Origin: Haliscomenobacter sp033763495
Lineage (GTDB): Bacteria; Bacteroidota; Bacteroidia; Chitinophagales; Saprospiraceae
Assembly (NCBI RefSeq): GCF_033763495.1
Contig: NZ_JANRKL010000233.1
Location: forward strand, 62,001-126,000
Direction of reading: 5' to 3'
Length of the DNA: 64,000 nucleotides
The translations under genes were made by a program, and so were the position numbers. Position 1 is the stretch's first letter. The number at the start of each line of letters is the position of its first letter. Shown here one piece after another: positions 25,742 to 35,273 of this stretch. Below the pieces are notes generated by a model that saw only the letters and a list, made by a program, of their open reading frames with translations, searched no databases and was not told where the DNA came from.

Positions 25742-26515
25742 TTATTTCCAAATCTTCCAGGGGGCATTGCCTGATTCCCACATTTTTTGGAGTTCATTTT
25801 TGTCCCTTAAAGTGTCCATCGGAAGCCAAAATCCTTCATGTCGATAGGCCATCAATTGACCATCATCAGCCAGGCCAGTCAGAGGGTCATGCTCCCAAAA
25901 TGTTTGGTCACCTTCAATCCGATCAAGCACCCGAGGAGACAGTACAAAAAAACCACCATTGATCAAGGAACTTTCTTCCTTGGGTTTTTCAATAAAGCTT
26001 TTTACTTGTTCATTCTGGATGTCCATGACTCCAAAGCGGCCAGGTAAAAACGTTGCAGTAACAGTGGCATCTTTTCCATGTTTAAAATGAAAATCAATCA
26101 AATCGCCAACATTGATGTTGGCTACACCATCCCCATAAGTGAAACAAAAAGCTTCCTCATTCTGAATGTGACTGCCCACTCGTTTGAGTCGCCCTCCAGT
26201 CATGGTATCTTCGCCAGTATCCACCAAAGTAACTCTCCAGGGTTCAACCCTTTTTTGATGCACTTCAATGGTGTTTGTTTCCAGGTTGAAGGTCACATCC
26301 GATTGGTGAAGAGCGTAATTTGCAAAATACTCCTTGATTACATACCCTTTGTAGCCACAGCAGATTATAAAATCATTTACCCCATAATGGGAATATATTT
26401 TCATGATGTGCCATAAAATGGGTTTTCCACCAATTTCAACCATGGGTTTTGGCTTAAGGACTGTTTCTTCTGATAAGCGGGTTCCAAGACCACCTGCTAG
26501 AATAATTGCTTTCAT
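25742..26515 (-). CDS. rfbF: Glucose-1-phosphate cytidylyltransferase
   Basis: This enzyme makes CDP-glucose from CTP and glucose-1-phosphate, the entry step to CDP-linked deoxy sugars. Its 257 residues match the family along the whole length: ILAGGLGTRLSEETVLKPKPMVEIGGKPILWHIMKIYSHYG, then CCGYKGYVIKEYF and DTGEDTMTGGRLKRV. The product GFFVLSPRVLDRI and TLRDKNELQKMWESG segments are also characteristic. It overlaps the WecG gene by one base (TAATG) and starts the cassette of sugar-modifying enzymes. Confidence 0.95.
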   Translation of the reverse strand: MKAIILAGGLGTRLSEETVLKPKPMVEIGGKPILWHIMKIYSHYGVNDFIICCGYKGYVIKEYFANYALHQSDVTFNLETNTIEVHQKRVEPWRVTLVDTGEDTMTGGRLKRVGSHIQNEEAFCFTYGDGVANINVGDLIDFHFKHGKDATVTATFLPGRFGVMDIQNEQVKSFIEKPKEESSLINGGFFVLSPRVLDRIEGDQTFWEHDPLTGLADDGQLMAYRHEGFWLPMDTLRDKNELQKMWESGNAPWKIWK

Positions 26516-27246
26516 TATGGTGCTGTTTTAATTTTTGCTTTAATCATTCCATAAATAAAAATGGGACCGTAATAGAGGTACCTCCGCCACAACCGTTTGG
26601 GCTCACTAATCAGTCTGCCAAACCATTCTAATCCCAGATTGATCCACACCTTGCCTGGGCGTTTCGTACTTCCTGCATAAAAATCAAATACCGCGCCGAT
26701 ACAACAGGTAACCCTGGCGTCCAAAGCATGATGAAATTGGTAAGCCCATTTTTCCTGTTTTGGCGCAGTCATACCCACAAACAAAACCTCTGGTTGAAAA
26801 GCGTTTACAGCCTCTATCATCTCATGGCTATCCTCAGCTGTGAATGAAGCTTTATAAGGTGGTGAGCAAAACCCAGCGCTAATTTGTGGGTATTCTTTTT
26901 TCAGGCGCTTTTGGATTTTGAGCAATACCTCGTCCGAAGACCCTAGATAAAAGCATTTTCCGCCTTTTTTATTCAAGTAAGACAAGAGGTATTCATGTAC
27001 ATCTGCACCAGCAATTTTGGGTATTCTTTCACCACTCAAAAAGCGAATAGAGGCAGTAACGGCCACCCCATCAGGTAGTAATATTTCTGCGCCAAGCAGC
27101 GCATTTTTAAACTCTGGATCTTTTTCTGCGATACAATAAGAATACTGATTCAGCGTGTTGACCAGAATTTTTTGATCTGAAACGAGTTCATCCAGGGACC
27201 CTGAAAAGAGTTTGTAGTTAAAAAAAGGGGTAGAGGTATATTTCAT
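26515..27246 (-). CDS. WecG/TagA/CpsF family glycosyltransferase
   Basis: This GT26 protein of 243 residues transfers a sugar, typically N-acetylmannosaminuronate or N-acetylmannosamine, onto an undecaprenyl-linked intermediate. Family marks are LLPDGVAVTASIRFLSG, FYLGSSDEVLLKI, LFVGMTAPKQEKW and CCIGAVFDFYAGSTKRPGKVWINLGLEWFGRLISEP, which carries the catalytic region. It is coupled to rfbF by a TAATG overlap. In this locus it probably adds a later sugar of the repeat unit. Confidence 0.92.
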   Translation of the reverse strand: MKYTSTPFFNYKLFSGSLDELVSDQKILVNTLNQYSYCIAEKDPEFKNALLGAEILLPDGVAVTASIRFLSGERIPKIAGADVHEYLLSYLNKKGGKCFYLGSSDEVLLKIQKRLKKEYPQISAGFCSPPYKASFTAEDSHEMIEAVNAFQPEVLFVGMTAPKQEKWAYQFHHALDARVTCCIGAVFDFYAGSTKRPGKVWINLGLEWFGRLISEPKRLWRRYLYYGPIFIYGMIKAKIKTAP

Positions 27247-27284
27247 TGTTAGCAGTTGACGTTATCCAATCAACAGGCACAAGC

Positions 27285-28445
27285 CTATTTTATTACACTA
27301 TCGTACACCAGACGCAAGCTTTTTAAATTGCTTTCTGGAGTGTATCGATCCTCATATGTTTTTCTTGACCTAAGTCCGTAGGCTTCTTTTTCCGACTCGG
27401 GTAAGTTGTTCCAATACGCCAATTTTTGGGCCAAATCAGCTGCGTCACCCGTTTTAAAATGTAATCCATTGTGGTGATCCTCAATCATGGTTGACATGGC
27501 TCCAATGTTGCTGGCTATGATTGGAGTTCCCGTTGAAAAAGCATGCAATAGGGTTAGGGGCATTCCCTCGTACCAAATGGAAGGGAAAACAAGCGCAGTG
27601 CAATTGCGCAATTCCTCCGACAACTTATCATGGGACAAAGCTCCCATACAACTGATGTTTGGATGCAAACGTGTACTTTCCTTGACATCCTGGTCCATTG
27701 GGCCGTAACCATAAATCACCAGTTTAAAGGGAACTTTCGAAAATGCGTCTAACAATACCTCTATCCCCTTTTCGGACACAAACCTTCCAATGAATAAAAA
27801 ATGGTCCTTCCTTTTGGTTTCCTCTTCAAAAGAAGGATCTGGAATAGAATTGGATTTGAGTAAAAACTTTTTTTCAGGAATCCCCAGAGTCGATTGCATA
27901 AAAACTTTAATCTCAAATTCTGAATTGACGATGTATGCGCTCACCTTCTGCCAGGTTTTCAATTTTTTATGCAGATAAATGGTAAAAGCCAGCCAGAAGG
28001 TTTGGAAAATTGAGTCCCGATACACCCCGAGCATGACTCCTTTCCAGGGGAATTTTTTGGTGATGCTGTCCAAAAACAGTTCTCCATTGTACAAAAGTGT
28101 AGCAGAGGGGCAAATAAGCCTATAGTTGTGTAAAGACAATACGACTGGGACCTTGCAATAGTGGCATGCTACAATAGTTGAAGGAGAGGCGGCAAAATGC
28201 CAATTGTGCACATGGACTACCTCTGGTTGGAATTTGCGGATTTTTTTTACCATAGCCCAAAATGAAAACAGGTTAAATGGTAGAAAAAAAACCGGGAGTA
28301 GGGCACCTAAAAAGGTGTCTGAGTTTTTAAATTTCATTAGTTCGACCGTAAATCCAGCGCTCTGCAACAAGGCCATTTCATCAATCACCAAATTGTCTTC
28401 CCCCCCCTTGAACCGGTAAAAAGTATGTACGAATAAAATTTTCAT
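27285..28445 (-). CDS. Glycosyltransferase family 4, copy A of a paralogous pair
   Basis: This 386-residue GT4 enzyme has the GT-B fold. The N-terminal domain starts ILFVHTFYRFKGGEDNLV and contains VVHVHNWHFAASPS. The C-terminal domain holds FIGRFVSEKGIEVLLDAF and the sugar-nucleotide motif FPSIWYEGMPLTLLHAFSTGTPIIAS with the E-x7-E arrangement. It closely resembles the product at 30786-31979 along its full length. It acts on the cytoplasmic face during repeat-unit assembly; donor and acceptor are unknown. Confidence 0.92.
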   Translation of the reverse strand: MKILFVHTFYRFKGGEDNLVIDEMALLQSAGFTVELMKFKNSDTFLGALLPVFFLPFNLFSFWAMVKKIRKFQPEVVHVHNWHFAASPSTIVACHYCKVPVVLSLHNYRLICPSATLLYNGELFLDSITKKFPWKGVMLGVYRDSIFQTFWLAFTIYLHKKLKTWQKVSAYIVNSEFEIKVFMQSTLGIPEKKFLLKSNSIPDPSFEEETKRKDHFLFIGRFVSEKGIEVLLDAFSKVPFKLVIYGYGPMDQDVKESTRLHPNISCMGALSHDKLSEELRNCTALVFPSIWYEGMPLTLLHAFSTGTPIIASNIGAMSTMIEDHHNGLHFKTGDAADLAQKLAYWNNLPESEKEAYGLRSRKTYEDRYTPESNLKSLRLVYDSVIK

Positions 28446-28472
28446 TTCTATTGGGTTCTATTGAAAAAGAAA

Positions 28473-29597
28473 TCATTCCAGAATGGTCTCGATAATCCGG
28501 TTCTGGTCCTGTTCAGTTAGATCATAAAACATGGGCAATCGGAGCAAACAATCCGTATATTCATCACTATTGTTTAGTTCCCGCTGGTCGTGCTTCCCCG
28601 CGAAAAAGGGGCTTTTATGCAGCGACAAATAGTGGAATACTGCATGGATGTCCTTGCTTTTGAGTTTTTGAATAAGGTCGCTTCGTTTTTGCAAGTCCTT
28701 AAAAACAAGGTAAAACATATGCCCATTGTTGGTAGCGTATTGAGGGATACTAGGAAGCCGAAAGTTTTTTCCCTCAGCAAATTCCTTCAGCCCCTCGTAG
28801 TACCGCTCCCAAATCTCCAATCTTTTTTTCTGAATAGGGCCTAGGTTCTCCAACTGAGCAAATAAAAAGGCTGCAATGATTTCAGAGGGCAAAAAGGAAG
28901 ATCCAATATCTACCCAACCGTACTTATCTACCTCTCCTCTAAAAAATGCAGAGCGGTTGGTTCCTTTTTCCCAGATGATTTCTGCACGTTTGACAAAACG
29001 TTCGTCATTTACCACCAATAATCCCCCTTCTCCACTGATAATGTTCTTCGTTTCGTGAAACGAAAAAGTGCCCAAATGCCCAATTCCACCCAAAGGCCTG
29101 CCTTTGTAATAGGCGTCGATAGCTTGGGCTGCATCTTCAACCACCCATAATCCATGGGCACTGGCAATATCCATAATGACATCCATATCACAAGCAACTC
29201 CTGCGTAATGAACCACCACTATCGCCTTGGTTTTAGGCGTGATCAAAGCCTCAATGCTCAATTCGTCAATTCCTGGGTGGTCTGTTCTGGAATCCGCAAA
29301 CACAATTTTTGCGCCTCTCAATACAAAGGGGTTTGCTGTGGAGACGAAGGTATAGGAAGGCATAATGACTTCATCTCCAGGCTCAATGTCTAGCAATATT
29401 GCCGCAATTTCCAGGGCATCGGTACAGGAAGTTGTCAAAAGGCACTTGTGGAAATGATAATGCGATTCAAAAAAGTGCTGGCATTTTTGGGTGTAGGCTC
29501 CATTTCCACAAAGTTTTCCAGACTTCAAAGCAAGGCCAATATGGTGTTCTTCCATTCCGGTAAGAAATGGTTGATTGAACGGAATTTTAGACTCCAT
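28473..29597 (-). CDS. dTDP-4-amino-4,6-dideoxygalactose transaminase-like (WecE/RffA)
   Basis: This 374-residue DegT/DnrJ/EryC1 aminotransferase has the RffA opening IPFNQPFLTG, SGKLCGNGAYTQKCQ, SCTDALEIAAILLDI, EVIMPSYTFVSTANPFVLRGAKIVFAD, VVEDAAQAIDAYYKG, and the PLP lysine in FSFHETKNIISGEGG. The reference enzyme puts an amino group on dTDP-4-keto-6-deoxyglucose to make TDP-fucosamine. No rmlA or rmlB is in the window, so substrate supply comes from elsewhere or the substrate differs. It lies between two glycosyltransferase genes. Confidence 0.92.
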   Translation of the reverse strand: MESKIPFNQPFLTGMEEHHIGLALKSGKLCGNGAYTQKCQHFFESHYHFHKCLLTTSCTDALEIAAILLDIEPGDEVIMPSYTFVSTANPFVLRGAKIVFADSRTDHPGIDELSIEALITPKTKAIVVVHYAGVACDMDVIMDIASAHGLWVVEDAAQAIDAYYKGRPLGGIGHLGTFSFHETKNIISGEGGLLVVNDERFVKRAEIIWEKGTNRSAFFRGEVDKYGWVDIGSSFLPSEIIAAFLFAQLENLGPIQKKRLEIWERYYEGLKEFAEGKNFRLPSIPQYATNNGHMFYLVFKDLQKRSDLIQKLKSKDIHAVFHYLSLHKSPFFAGKHDQRELNNSDEYTDCLLRLPMFYDLTEQDQNRIIETILE

Positions 29598-29639
29598 TTT
29601 TTTTAATTAGGGTTTGACAATTGGTTTATAGAGAGAGAA

Positions 29640-30758
29640 TCAGTTGAGGGCTTGCAGTATTCCCGTTTTAAAGTTTTCAACCATGGTTTCAATCGTGTAT
29701 TTTTTTGCACTTTCCCTACAGTTTCCTAACATCTGGACGTAATCTCCACTAAGCAAAAGTTGGATAACTGCACGGCTGTACTGATCGATTGTATTGGCAA
29801 CGATTAAGCCATTTTTCCCATGTTCGAGGTATTCTATTTCCGGGCTGTGAAATTCGTAGCGGGTTGTGACAATCGGGGTTTCAAGTGCAAAGGCGTCCAA
29901 AATACCCAATCCCACCAGGCCAGGCATCAAAAAGAGGGTGGAAATTTTGAAATACTTGACCCTGTCTTTACCAAATTTTGGTCCAACATAATGAATCCAG
30001 GGATACTGCATTGCTGCATTGGTTATCTTAAGGGCGTCAATACCCGATCCAATAAAAATCATATGAAAATTGGGAACCTCCTTTTTTATATTCAAGCAGG
30101 CTTCCAGTAAAAAATCAATCCGTTTTTCCGGGTAAATTCCCCCACAGAAAATGCCGACCTGCTCTCCCTCAATACCCAATTCTTTTTTCAGCTCCATCAC
30201 TTCCAATTCTGTAGTTTGAGCATATTCTTGCTGAATGAATTGGGTGTCTATAGCATTTTGCACAATGGTAATTTGAGACTGGGGGTACCCTTTTTCAATC
30301 AGAAAATCTTTAACTCCACTGGTGTAGGCAAACCACCAATCGCATTGTTTCAAAAAAAGGTATTTGAATTGATTAGCAAAGCTGTTCTCGGTGTCCTGCC
30401 TGTTTCTTCCATGCCCCCAAAAGCCTAGTTTGGCCTTAAAAACCCGCCTGCTGATCATCAATAGATAATTCAAGATCAACTTGTTGGCAGACTCCACAAT
30501 AATTAAATCTTTGCCCTTCAGTTCCTGCAAGCATGGTTGCCAAATCAGGGTTCGGCCACCAAATTTTATCTCTATATTGGGGACGTATTTGCTCCAGGAC
30601 AGCTCGACTTCATCTTTTTTCAGCCCTTCTTCATTACTCTGTTTGCCATAAATCAAGGTCAGTTCTACCCCTTCTTTAGCAAGGGCATTTTTCAGCCCAT
30701 CGAAGAACTCTTGGCGATACTGGACTAGTGTTCTCTGGATGATTGCTACTCTTTTCAT
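29640..30758 (-). CDS. Glycosyltransferase, GT4-like
   Basis: This 372-residue GT-B enzyme has FCGGIYPEKRIDFLLEACLNI, IFIGSGIDALKI and VGLGILDAFALETPIVTTRYEFHSPEIEYLEHGKNGLIV, which is the donor-binding E-x7-E region of the GT4 type. The N-terminal part (VQYRQEFFDGL) has the typical opening of a GT4 acceptor domain. It is distinct from the paralogous pair on either side. Its sugar specificity is unknown. Confidence 0.88.
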   Translation of the reverse strand: MKRVAIIQRTLVQYRQEFFDGLKNALAKEGVELTLIYGKQSNEEGLKKDEVELSWSKYVPNIEIKFGGRTLIWQPCLQELKGKDLIIVESANKLILNYLLMISRRVFKAKLGFWGHGRNRQDTENSFANQFKYLFLKQCDWWFAYTSGVKDFLIEKGYPQSQITIVQNAIDTQFIQQEYAQTTELEVMELKKELGIEGEQVGIFCGGIYPEKRIDFLLEACLNIKKEVPNFHMIFIGSGIDALKITNAAMQYPWIHYVGPKFGKDRVKYFKISTLFLMPGLVGLGILDAFALETPIVTTRYEFHSPEIEYLEHGKNGLIVANTIDQYSRAVIQLLLSGDYVQMLGNCRESAKKYTIETMVENFKTGILQALN

Positions 30759-30785
30759 AGGACTTTGATTGTGAACAGGTACTGC

Positions 30786-31979
30786 TTATTTGTCGGTTAA
30801 TTTAAGTTTCAGCTTATATTCATTTATCGCTCCACTGTATATGGCCAACAGACGTCGAAGGTTGGCTTCTGGGGTATAATTTTCTTCATAAGTGGCTCTT
30901 GCTCTTTGTGAATATTGCGCCTTTTCTTCTTCAGAACGGGCACTCCAGTAAGCCAATTTCTGGGCTAAATCAAGCGGGTTTCCGGCTTCAAAATGCAAAC
31001 CATTGCTGTGGTTCTGGATCATTGTTGACATTGCACCCAAATTACTCGCAATAATCGGGGTGCCCGTTGAAAGTCCTTCTATTACGGTCAAAGGCATGCC
31101 TTCGTACCAAATCGAAGGAAATATAAGCGCACTACATTTACGCAATTCTGCAAACAAATTTTCATGCGGCAGTGCTCCCTTAAAGCTTATGTTTGGATGC
31201 AATTCTGCAAAATCCCTTACTTTTTGCTCCAAAGGACCATAACCATAGATATGCAGTTGGAATTCGGTATTGGCAAAAGCCTTCAACAGAACTTCAATCC
31301 CTTTTTCGACTACCAATCTACCTACGAATGCAAAATGTTTGCCTCTGCCATTTTTTGCCCAAACAATTGGGTCTGGAATAGAATTTTGCTTGGTAACAAA
31401 TTTATCGGCAGCTATCCCAAAACTAGATTGTAAAAAAATGTCTTTCATGAAATCTGAAAGAACTATGAATTTGCTTACTTTTTGCCAGGTTTTTAATTTT
31501 TTATGCACAAAGACACAGAAAGCTAGCCAGAAAGTCTGCAAGCTTGAGTTTCTGTATACTCCAATTTTAATGGCCGTCCAAGGAAATTTTTCCTTCAAGC
31601 TTTCTAAAAAAAGTTCACCGTTATTAAAAAGTATCGCACTTGGGCAGAGCAGTCGGAAATTGTGTGCCGTTAATACCAAGGGTGTTTTTAATACATGAGC
31701 AGCAAAAATTACAGAAGGCGAAGCGGCAAAATGCCAATTGTGCAAATGAATGATGTCTGGGCGGTATCCACGTATCTTCTTCAAGGTTTTAATGAATGAA
31801 GATACATTGAAAAGTAGAAAAAATAGATCAACAATTGAGTCCAAAAACTTTGTAGGGTTTTGAAATCCCAAAAGCTCAACGTCAAAGCCCGCGGCTTTAA
31901 GTAAAGCTATTTTTTCAAGCACCATGTTGTCTTCGCCACCCGTCTCCCGATAAAATGAGTGGATGATCAAAATTTTCAT
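30786..31979 (-). CDS. Glycosyltransferase family 4, copy B of a paralogous pair
   Basis: This 397-residue protein is closely similar to the 27285-28445 product. Both open with IHSFYR/VHTFYR and GGEDN, share HNWHFAASPS and NGELFL, and contain the GRLVVEKGIEVLLKAF and FPSIWYEGMPLTVIEGLSTGTPIIAS donor motifs. The C-terminal tail is slightly longer (YKLKLKLTDK). The pair suggests a local duplication followed by divergence, perhaps to add two related sugars. Confidence 0.92.
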   Translation of the reverse strand: MKILIIHSFYRETGGEDNMVLEKIALLKAAGFDVELLGFQNPTKFLDSIVDLFFLLFNVSSFIKTLKKIRGYRPDIIHLHNWHFAASPSVIFAAHVLKTPLVLTAHNFRLLCPSAILFNNGELFLESLKEKFPWTAIKIGVYRNSSLQTFWLAFCVFVHKKLKTWQKVSKFIVLSDFMKDIFLQSSFGIAADKFVTKQNSIPDPIVWAKNGRGKHFAFVGRLVVEKGIEVLLKAFANTEFQLHIYGYGPLEQKVRDFAELHPNISFKGALPHENLFAELRKCSALIFPSIWYEGMPLTVIEGLSTGTPIIASNLGAMSTMIQNHSNGLHFEAGNPLDLAQKLAYWSARSEEEKAQYSQRARATYEENYTPEANLRRLLAIYSGAINEYKLKLKLTDK

Positions 31980-32043
31980 TCAAAATTGTTTTGTCCATAA
32001 CAAAAATATCGTTGCATCTTGATGAGGTCAATAAAGCAAACAT

Positions 32044-32901
32044 TTAAGCTGCTTTTTTGAACAGGTCGTAAACAATGGGGAATAATGTTTTCAACCATAA
32101 TTTGAAAAAAGACGCCGGTAAGTTTAAAGGGAAATGTTTTTTTATAAATAAAAGATACTCCTTATACGCCAATCCCTTTACACTATACAGGTATTTCACC
32201 CTTTCCGAAAGTTTCACCTGGCTAGATTTCCAGTTTTGTGCATGATCATTGGCGCAGTCTCCTAAAATACCCGGCGCTACAATTACCGAAAATCCAGCTT
32301 TCCGGGCTCTTAAGGTATAATCAAAATCTGCAATCGCATGGGTGAACTCTTTGGATAAAATGCCAATTTTGGTTACTATTTCAGCTGGGACCAACATGAT
32401 GTTTGAGTTCGCCATATCACATTCGATGCTGTGTTCCCCGGGCTGTACCCGATAACTTTGAGGCTTGTATTTTGAAAACAATTTCCTTCCACCATACGTA
32501 ATTTCTTTGGAGTCTGGGTCTTGTGTCGTCCCAACACCAATGGCCTGCGAACCATGTTTTGTATAGAATTCTGAACAACAATTCAACAAAATTTTCACAG
32601 CATCCCTTTTGAGATTGGTATCATCATTCAATAACAAATAATAGTCGGCCTTAGAAGAGAGGGCGTTCGTCCAAGACTGGATCATACCCCCGGCCCAGAA
32701 CAAACTGCCATTCCCATGGTAGACATTTGTTTCCGGAAATTGCGCTTGTATCGCCTCACTTGTTCCATCTGTCGACGCATCGTCTGTTAGAAAAATTTCC
32801 AAATCCGGACCCTCTGGGATTTCCTGGCTTTTCAAGTTATGCAAACATGCAAGCGTTTTGTCTTTTCTGTTGAAGGTAGCCAACAGTACTGCAATTTTCA
32901 T
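32044..32901 (-). CDS. Glycosyltransferase family 2
   Basis: This 285-residue GT-A enzyme opens VLLATFNRKDKTLACLHNL. The metal-binding DxD-type site is in LLLNDDTNLKRDAV, with an earlier LTDDASTDGTSEAI. It resembles rhamnosyltransferase-like GT2 proteins of O-antigen loci. It follows the polymerase gene after a 66-base gap. Confidence 0.9.
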   Translation of the reverse strand: MKIAVLLATFNRKDKTLACLHNLKSQEIPEGPDLEIFLTDDASTDGTSEAIQAQFPETNVYHGNGSLFWAGGMIQSWTNALSSKADYYLLLNDDTNLKRDAVKILLNCCSEFYTKHGSQAIGVGTTQDPDSKEITYGGRKLFSKYKPQSYRVQPGEHSIECDMANSNIMLVPAEIVTKIGILSKEFTHAIADFDYTLRARKAGFSVIVAPGILGDCANDHAQNWKSSQVKLSERVKYLYSVKGLAYKEYLLFIKKHFPLNLPASFFKLWLKTLFPIVYDLFKKAA

Positions 32902-32967
32902 ATGGTTTTTTCAGCTTTGAGTAAGTCTGATTATTTTTGTTATAGATAAAAATATTCAGACCTACGC

Positions 32968-34239
32968 TTAGTTTGCAGAAGAAAATTCACTATTTAACAG
33001 AACTGGCCTTTTGACCAGAAGATAAATAGGTTCTGGTAATTTGTAATAAGGAAGAAATAAAAACATCAGCACTATGGGGGTAGTCAAAATTGGAGAACCA
33101 AAACCTAGTACAATCATAACCAAAATACAGTAGACCGTGCATTCATTGTACTTTACATTTCTTTTGCAAAATTTCGCATAACAACTCATTAAATATAAAA
33201 AACCAACTAGGCCATATTTGGCCATAAAATCCATAATCCCGTTGGATATGTTGACATTGTATACTCTATTCATCAATTCATCGTACATATTGCTAACCCC
33301 CAAAATCAATTTGTATTTGAATAAATCATAGATGTAGGTGATACTTGCGAAACGGTTTAGACGCATTTGCATGTCTATATTGTCGTAATAGCTTGACAAA
33401 TGGTCAATATTTTCCAGATTTTCCATATCACTATTGTAAAGGGAAACTATTTTTTCGCCTATAAGTGGGGTTTTAACCATAATTAGCACCAAAACAGGTA
33501 TCATCAGTACTACTCCCAAATTAATTTTCCGATGCTTATAGCGGTATACCATTAATAAAAGGATCAACAAGGCCAGATAGGCTGTAGTAGAAACTGTTGT
33601 AATGGTACCGATGGTAAGAATAATTGAACTGCGGTCAAAAGTGAATTTGTTGATGAATAAATTCAAAGTCAGCGTGATGATCAAAAAGCACCCAAAGCCC
33701 CCCGGCTCCCAAACAAAGCCTGAATTTCGGTAATCATGCAATTCTTTGGTATAGGTAAAAACCAGGCAATTGGAAAATATATCACTGGGAGGATCCTGAG
33801 GGGTTAAATGAAACATTAGTACAAAATTGAAAAAAGCTTCCCCTGCTATTAATTGAAATGCAAAAAAGAAAAAAGAAAGTAGGGTCAAATCAGTCATTAC
33901 TTTGATGAGGTTTTGACTGAGTTCATGCTTTAAAATGGCCACGAATAAAAAACTCAAAAAAAGAAACTTGAATAAAAAAAGTACATCACTGACCAAAAAC
34001 GGTACAGGAAGGCTGTTAAACAAAACATTCCTGATGAAAATAAATGCTAAAAAAGTAGCTGAAAACCCGCCAAAAATCCTCAGCTCTTTTTTGGTTAATG
34101 CATTGAATTTCAAAGCCACAAATAAAAAGGAAAGCAAAACCAAAAACCAAAGCATATTACTGGATGACAGAATATTCGATTTTGCTGCCAACAACAAAAA
34201 GAGCAATGTCAATATATAATTCAGCCTGCTTCGCTTCAT
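32968..34239 (-). CDS. Multi-spanning membrane protein, probable O-antigen polymerase (Wzy-like)
   Basis: This 423-residue protein contains about ten hydrophobic segments, with a large central loop around residues 290-340 (NDIEN and YDNIDMQMRLNRF region). An RNSGFVWEPGGFG motif near residue 174 is typical of Wzy/WaaL-like polymerases and ligases. Sequence conservation in the family is low, so the assignment rests on topology, that motif and location next to the flippase. It would join repeat units on the periplasmic side of the inner membrane. Confidence 0.8.
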   Translation of the reverse strand: MKRSRLNYILTLLFLLLAAKSNILSSSNMLWFLVLLSFLFVALKFNALTKKELRIFGGFSATFLAFIFIRNVLFNSLPVPFLVSDVLFLFKFLFLSFLFVAILKHELSQNLIKVMTDLTLLSFFFFAFQLIAGEAFFNFVLMFHLTPQDPPSDIFSNCLVFTYTKELHDYRNSGFVWEPGGFGCFLIITLTLNLFINKFTFDRSSIILTIGTITTVSTTAYLALLILLLMVYRYKHRKINLGVVLMIPVLVLIMVKTPLIGEKIVSLYNSDMENLENIDHLSSYYDNIDMQMRLNRFASITYIYDLFKYKLILGVSNMYDELMNRVYNVNISNGIMDFMAKYGLVGFLYLMSCYAKFCKRNVKYNECTVYCILVMIVLGFGSPILTTPIVLMFLFLPYYKLPEPIYLLVKRPVLLNSEFSSAN

Positions 34240-34261
34240 GAATAAATGTTTTTCAAGCGCA

Positions 34262-35227
34262 CTACGAGCTAGCTTGCGTTTTTTGCTCCTGTGGCAAGTT
34301 AGTGGTTAATTTTTGGAATCGCCTTTCATTAGGAGTCTTAATGCGAAGCATTCTCAAAATTTTCCCGGCCCAGGTTCTGGGTTTAATCACCAAGCCGTAA
34401 TGGCCTAAAATCAGCAGGCATCCAGCACATCCCGCCAACAGCCTAATCACCGGGTTGAGCTTGTGGTAGACCCGGTTGCTCCAACCAATCTCGCTGATGG
34501 TATCTATAGCGGCTTTGGTAATGGGGAAATAGCCCCAAATCTTTTTTTCACCCAAGTTTCTGGCATAACCATGGAATCCGGCAGACACACCACCTGCTTC
34601 CTTATTGTATCCTACAAAATCAAGCCGTTTTACCTTGCCTTGAAAAACCAAACTCGCCACAAAATGCCAGGCAGCACCCAGTGTAGAATAAAAGGGAATC
34701 CTTTGACCTTGTTCCCGGCGCATCAAGCCGTGGAAAATGGACCCCAGGGTTACTTCAGCATAAAACTTGAGGGTGCGCAGAATGGGATTAGACCATTCGT
34801 AATCAACCGCCAGCTCCCGAAAAATTAATTTCCCCTCGTCAACAAGGTCAAAATCGCCACTGACCAGGGAATAGTCTGGATTGGCTTCCATAAAATCAAC
34901 ATATTTCTCAATGGTGTCGGGTTCAAAGGTGTCGTCATCAGCCAGGAAAATAAAATACTTACCGGTGGCTTTTTCCAAAACGTATTCAAAATTCCGGGCT
35001 AAGCCAAAATTTATTGGCTGACGATAATACCGAACCCGAGGTTCTCTCTCCATTAGTGCCCTTACATAATCTTCGGTCTGGTCGGTGGATGCATTGTCCG
35101 AAATCACGATTTCGAGGTGCTGATAAGTTTGGGCCAAAATCGAATCGATTGCCTTTTCCAGTGACTTGACTCGATTGTAACTTGGAACACCGACGCTAAC
35201 TATTGGGAAATGATTGGTCAATGACAT
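34262..35227 (-). CDS. Glycosyltransferase family 2
   Basis: This 321-residue protein opens VSVGVPSYNRVKSLEKAIDSILAQTYQHLEIVISDNASTDQT, a standard GT2 nucleotide-binding start. The catalytic metal site is in FIFLADDDTFEPDT. A basic, partly amphipathic C-terminus (LAGCAGCLLILGHYGLVIKPRTW) may contact the membrane. It lies 22 bases upstream of the polymerase gene in transcription direction and 46 bases after the flippase gene. Confidence 0.9.
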   Translation of the reverse strand: MSLTNHFPIVSVGVPSYNRVKSLEKAIDSILAQTYQHLEIVISDNASTDQTEDYVRALMEREPRVRYYRQPINFGLARNFEYVLEKATGKYFIFLADDDTFEPDTIEKYVDFMEANPDYSLVSGDFDLVDEGKLIFRELAVDYEWSNPILRTLKFYAEVTLGSIFHGLMRREQGQRIPFYSTLGAAWHFVASLVFQGKVKRLDFVGYNKEAGGVSAGFHGYARNLGEKKIWGYFPITKAAIDTISEIGWSNRVYHKLNPVIRLLAGCAGCLLILGHYGLVIKPRTWAGKILRMLRIKTPNERRFQKLTTNLPQEQKTQASS

Positions 35228-35273
35228 GGCAAATAGTTTAAATTTGAAGATTCGGACTAGGGTCGATAAATAA

